Assembly (NCBI RefSeq): GCF_000003815.2
Contig: NC_049983.1
Span: 3,200,906-3,264,905, forward strand
DNA from: Branchiostoma floridae
Lineage: Eukaryota; Chordata; Leptocardii; Amphioxiformes; Branchiostomatidae
Length of the DNA: 64,000 nt
Reading direction: 5' to 3'
Shown: positions 62,001 to 64,000 of the stretch, in pieces
Layout of the letters: every line of letters begins with the position of its first letter
Numbering within the stretch: the first letter of the stretch is position 1
Program-made: the position numbers and the translations under genes
The notes under the pieces: model-generated
What the model saw: only the letters and a program-made list of their open reading frames with translations
Databases searched by the model: none
What the model was told of the DNA's origin: nothing

Positions 62001-63588
62001 TAGATCATGTGCAGAAAAAGAAGTGACATAGGTCTGAACACCATAGCAGTTTTTTTCTGGAACTTCAGGGACACTTTTGCTAACATTTTTGAAAGCGATT
62101 AACTGAAAAAGATGATGACGGTTGGTATGCAGGTAGCTTTACACACGATAAAGGAAACTTTATCAGGCTCTAACTTGCATCGTAAATATTATAGGTAATA
62201 TCATATTATAGTAAAATTCAAAATCCAATGCGTTTAATGATAGGACTATCCAAACATATAACATTTATGTTAACAGATTGAATTACGCAAATGAAGATCG
62301 AATTTGCATAAACAATGAAAAACATTCCGAATATGTCATACGTAAAAATTAACCCCTTTTTACGAAGGAATGAGGTCGTGGATCTCTAGTTTTCTGAACG
62401 AGTGCATCATTTGTGGCATTTTCATATCATTACATATTGTGCCAACAATAAAACATACCAATATCCGCTTTTTGATTGTCTTTTTAGTCATCAGGGGGCA
62501 GCGGAAATCAACCAAAGATGACGAAAAGCCAAAAGAAGAGGTTGAAAAAGAAAGCGAAGGCAGAAAAGCAAAAGCCTTTGGTGGAGAAAGATGGAGCTTC
62601 TGACAGCAACCTTCATCACAACAAAGCAGAAAAGGCAGCACAATCTGCACAAATACCTCCTACACAACCTGTACCTTCTTTCGCGACGCTCACCAATCAA
62701 GGAAAAGGTGTGAAGGAAAATGAGCCAGCCCAAACCAACAGACAGACAAACGATGGAAGTGGCAAAGACAGTTTGCCGTTGGGTGTTCAATCGAAAATAA
62801 CATCCTCACAGATTGAAAATTCCAGGGCCGTCACAGATAGTTCAGCACTCCCCCAAGGAAAAGAATGTGCAGTGTCTGTACGTGAAGTGCCATGTGATGA
62901 ATCACCGGACGTCCTGCAACAAGGTGCAGTTGGCCAAGAAGAAGCGCCTTCAACAAAGCCGGAAAACAATGAAGACGCTGTCTTAGCCCCAGCACAATCG
63001 CCACCTACAGTGTCTGTACGTGAAGTACCATGTGATGAACAACAGGACGCCCTTCAACGAAGTCCAGAAGGCCAAGTAGAAGCGTCTACATCAAAGCCGG
63101 AAAACGGAGGCGAATGCGCTGTCTTAGCACCTGATCAACCCCCACCTGACGTGCCGTTAAGTAAACAACCAGGCGTCCCGCAAAATAGTCAAGCAGAATC
63201 TCAAGTCGAAGCTTCGACAGCAAGGTCGGAAGGGATAATAAAGAAAGACACAAGCTCTGCCAAAGCCGATGATCATCACGGGCATGACGAATATCTTCAA
63301 GAGACCACGGCGCCAGACGGGGACCGGAGGAAGGCAGAATGTCATCCTACTGAAACTCAAGGAGAAGATGTTGATGTTAAGAAGGCCTTGGAGTCTGAGG
63401 AAGCTACATCAATACAAGGTTCTAATTCTGCACCTGAACGTCGGCAATCAGGTACAGAATTGGAGGAGGAGGAGCCAGATACCATGCAGGAAATGTCTTC
63501 CAAATGCAATGATGATCAAAAGAAAACGTGCAGCCAAACTAAAAAAGATGCAAAGATGGAACATAAACCAAGCGAGCAAAAGAATGAG
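49853..63588 (+). CDS. Zinc-ribbon protein gene, possible RNF213/mysterin-like N-terminus (gene span; exons listed separately)
   Basis: Five coding exons join in frame (phases 1, 0, 0, 0 between them; last donor phase 0), giving about 764 residues with no stop; the gene continues beyond the window. Order: CxxC-x8-CxxC zinc ribbon, short linker, then Lys-rich KKRLKKKAK segments followed by long acidic, Ser/Pro/Gln-rich stretches. Vertebrate RNF213, a giant AAA/E3 ubiquitin ligase, begins with a similar zinc ribbon and a KKKRKKK tract in a disordered region, and invertebrates have related genes. The match is architectural; AAA and RING parts are not in the window. Other zinc-ribbon-plus-disordered proteins remain possible. 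The three KMTKSQKKR exons are tandem duplicates. Confidence 0.6.
50043..50220. other. Start of long intron 1 of the zinc-ribbon gene
   Basis: Intron 1 runs from 50043 to 59684 (about 9.6 kb). It holds a TIR element, SINEs, a degenerate tandem array, a LINE and duplicated segments, listed separately. The remainder shows no gene. Confidence 0.5.
50221..50912. mobile_element. TIR element with iterated cctaggggagatt words
   Basis: The ends tatgtcacaagggagattgg and ccaatctttcctgtgatat are inverted. The right half (50690-50890) is a dense series of gaattcc/ggaattc and cccctagg/cctagggg words in both orientations. Confidence 0.65.
51000..51300. repeat. Repeat fragments (gacagacggtcgaaac; tttgactgta end)
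   Basis: aaggtgacagacggtcgaaac resembles the core of the repeat at 6954-6982. The piece ending ggtttgactgta (51281-51292) matches the right end type of the element at 56699-57712. Confidence 0.35.
51790..52180 (+). repeat. tRNA-derived SINE
   Basis: B-box-like gtgttcgaatcct at 51829, then gggaaaggcactttacac, a frequent SINE body motif in deuterostomes, and a long body to about 52110. The A box is weak. Nearby ctggttagagggatat/ctggtttagagggata words flank the region. Confidence 0.55.
52548..53182. repeat. Degenerate tandem array, period about 110-140 bp
   Basis: The word agtccatt.atgcacgg.gg and variants recur at about 52548, 52682, 52804, 52920, 53057 and 53163. ttttggactg and acaaaaggc-like words fall between them in the same order. 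Units differ considerably. It abuts the LINE. Confidence 0.6.
53190..55710 (+). pseudogene. APE-type LINE, 5'-truncated and broken
   Basis: The first frame carries the end of an APE endonuclease (NQIDFVLGR, then STDHRMV). An in-frame TAG (53498) interrupts it, and a frameshift near 54090 moves to the frame ending at 55577. That frame encodes reverse transcriptase: LVPLQKPGK, LGIDLSRAFDTVD, GSPQGDSLSP and YADDLDFF, then the C-terminal region. The 3' end has tandem att words (55682-55704). Superfamily not assigned. Confidence 0.88.
55758..55965. repeat. Duplicated intron segment, copy 1
   Basis: Collinear with 57745-57970 (tatacgatacat, caaggtttagaatgtacaac, ttataattatgtcttcccgg, cgacgtttccagctttt). 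The open frame here is incidental. Confidence 0.65.
56699..57712. mobile_element. Element with acagtcaaac / gtttgactgt ends
   Basis: The left end acagtcaaacctgcccatcc and the right end aagtttgactgt are inverted; ccaactccagtcaa occurs near both ends (56742 and 57645). It is about 1 kb, with no coding sequence. Confidence 0.5.
57745..57970. repeat. Duplicated intron segment, copy 2
   Basis: Direct copy of 55758-55965 with scattered changes. The two copies bracket the acagtcaaac element. Confidence 0.65.
58190..58330 (-). repeat. LINE 3' tail-like fragment
   Basis: ccagggtaaggtcccatcag and gaggccctgggtacacatac resemble the tail-first fragment at 13440-13480. No coding sequence. Confidence 0.3.
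58331..59304. other. Intron 1, nothing recognised
   Basis: About 970 bp, A/T-rich with a G-run (58441-58463). No repeat family, ORF or RNA signal is supported. Confidence 0.45.
59317..59497 (+). repeat. SINE-like insertion with 12-bp target duplication
   Basis: An exact direct repeat ttgtgccgtgag flanks the insert (59305-59316 and 59498-59509). The body contains cgaagtggggatgggcgcc and ends aactttaactttttttt. A T-run at the end suggests a polymerase III transcript source. Family not identified. Confidence 0.6.
59685..59764 (+). CDS. Second coding exon (short, tail of the duplicated module)
   Basis: Acceptor ttttttgtag, donor gtaagt, phase 1 in and phase 0 out. It encodes SLTDDPKGKSKDQRQ and then MEHRPSEQTNE. 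The last residues match the ends of the three large exons, so it may be a reduced copy of the same module or its ancestor. The downstream intron start (ttttccacatg) is also shared. Start and end are set by splice signals and phase. Confidence 0.7.
60020..60095. repeat. Intron repeat unit of the duplicated module, copy 1
   Basis: atctttggatataaagatag and atagatcatgtgcaggaaaa recur in the same order at 61950-62022, which shows that introns were duplicated with the module exons. Confidence 0.65.
60719..61420 (+). CDS. Duplicated module exon, copy 1 (702 nt)
   Basis: Acceptor cttgttag, donor gttggt, phase 0 to phase 0, 234 codons. It begins SSGGSGNQTKMTKSQKKRLK, then Ser/Gln/Pro-rich sequence with repeated VSVRELPCDE and VSVRQAPCEE elements, an EEEELDAMQAMS acidic patch, and the end AQTEHRPSEQTNE. 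It lacks the HHNKAEKAAQSA segment found in copies 2 and 3. Predicted nuclear-signal-like basic cluster; function unknown. Confidence 0.75.
61581..61829 (+). CDS. Duplicated module exon, copy 2 (short, 249 nt)
   Basis: Acceptor ctttttag, donor gttagt, phase 0 to phase 0, 83 codons. It begins SSGDSGNQQKMTKSQKKRLR and keeps HHNKAEKAAQSAQIPPT, then jumps from GEGVKEK straight to EQTNE. The middle of the module is deleted in frame. Confidence 0.75.
61940..62390. repeat. Intron repeat unit of the duplicated module, copy 2
   Basis: Shares atctttgga..t.aagatag, atagatcatgtgcag.aaaa, and gatctctag followed by aacgagtgca (62380-62405) with 60020-60660. Confidence 0.65.
62488..63588 (+). CDS. Duplicated module exon, copy 3 (long, 1101 nt)
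   Basis: Acceptor ctttttag, donor gttagt, phase 0 to phase 0, 367 codons. It begins SSGGSGNQPKMTKSQKKRLK and includes two or three internal repeats of about 48 residues (VSVREVPCDE ... GQVEASTSKPEN ... VLAPAQ). A unique Asp/His/Glu-rich part follows, then EEEEPDTMQEMS and KMEHKPSEQKNE. The next exon lies beyond the window. Confidence 0.8.
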
Positions 63589-63784
63589 GTTAGTAAAATT
63601 CTCCACATGTGCCAAACAACACAAAACAAAATAGAAAGCCCGATAAAAATGCCTAAAACCGTAAAAAAAAAACAGTCGGAGTCTAACCTCTGCTTGAAGA
63701 GTACTGCACGGGTACGGGTACCTTTAGCATGCTGAAGTCCATAGTATGATATGTTATACGGATATAAGGATTTCTGTTTCGGTC

Positions 63785-64000
63785 ATTAGGCCACAGCAAG
63801 TAAATTTTATGGATGACATCAGCGCGCGCATTAATTTTGCCTGATTTTAGAACAAAAAATTTTCTCATCTGCACGAATGGTCAACATGACGATGAAGTAC
63901 CAAAATGAACAAATATATTGTGTTGTAGGCTAATAATTGTACTTGTAGAAGTGACACTTGCGAGGTACCCGGGAATGTAGTTGTAGAAATGAAACTTATT
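63785..64000 (+). repeat. Partial TIR element, left part (cut by window end)
   Basis: ggccacagcaagtaaatttt, gatgacatcagcgcgc and gtgttgtaggctaat align collinearly with 35664-35880. The right half is outside the window. Confidence 0.75.

Overview
The window looks like nuclear DNA of an invertebrate deuterostome, most plausibly an amphioxus (Branchiostoma). Two plus-strand, multi-exon genes with GT-AG introns sit in a dense background of foldback/TIR elements, tRNA-headed SINEs and decayed LINE ends. The species call is inference. The gene structures were read directly from splice sites, reading-frame phase and protein repeats.

1-33.7 kb: the 3' part of a giant cadherin gene. Thirty-one exons (1381-33701) join in frame if one 97-nt exon lies in or beside the assembly gap (17884-18127). 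They encode about 31 extracellular cadherin (EC) repeats, a membrane-proximal domain with an RRRR site, one transmembrane helix and a basic/proline-rich tail ending in PPGYVP. No EGF or LamG domain is seen. The core is a threefold tandem duplication of a six-exon block: 97-104-168-121-228-1211 nt, 97-104-168-118-228-1199 nt, and [gap]-104-168-121-228-2668 nt. EC linkers largely alternate between DVNDN-type and degenerate NEH/NEF-type. The 5' end of the gene lies before the window.

33.7-49.8 kb: no protein-coding gene was found. The stretch holds nested TIR elements, a duplicated segment (about 36.3-37.4 and 39.2-40.9 kb) whose copies share a possible splice donor, a CA microsatellite, a 33-bp minisatellite of about 32 units (42.2-43.3 kb), and a LINE remnant inside a TIR element.

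49.85-63.6 kb: the 5' end of a second gene. Its first coding exon encodes a CxxC-x8-CxxC zinc ribbon. Four further exons encode Lys-rich, then acidic/Ser/Pro-rich low-complexity sequence. The last three are tandem duplicates, all phase 0-0, starting SSGG/DSGNQ-KMTKSQKKRL and, like the second exon, ending in an EQ(T/K)NE motif. The zinc ribbon followed by a KKKRKK-like segment resembles the N-terminus of RNF213/mysterin-type E3 ligases, but the diagnostic AAA and RING parts lie beyond the window. A 5'-truncated, frameshifted APE-type LINE (53.2-55.7 kb) sits in its first intron.

The two genes show no sign of acting together. The most unusual points are the threefold cadherin block, the alternating calcium linkers, and the tandem symmetric exons with GTT-type donors in the zinc-ribbon gene.
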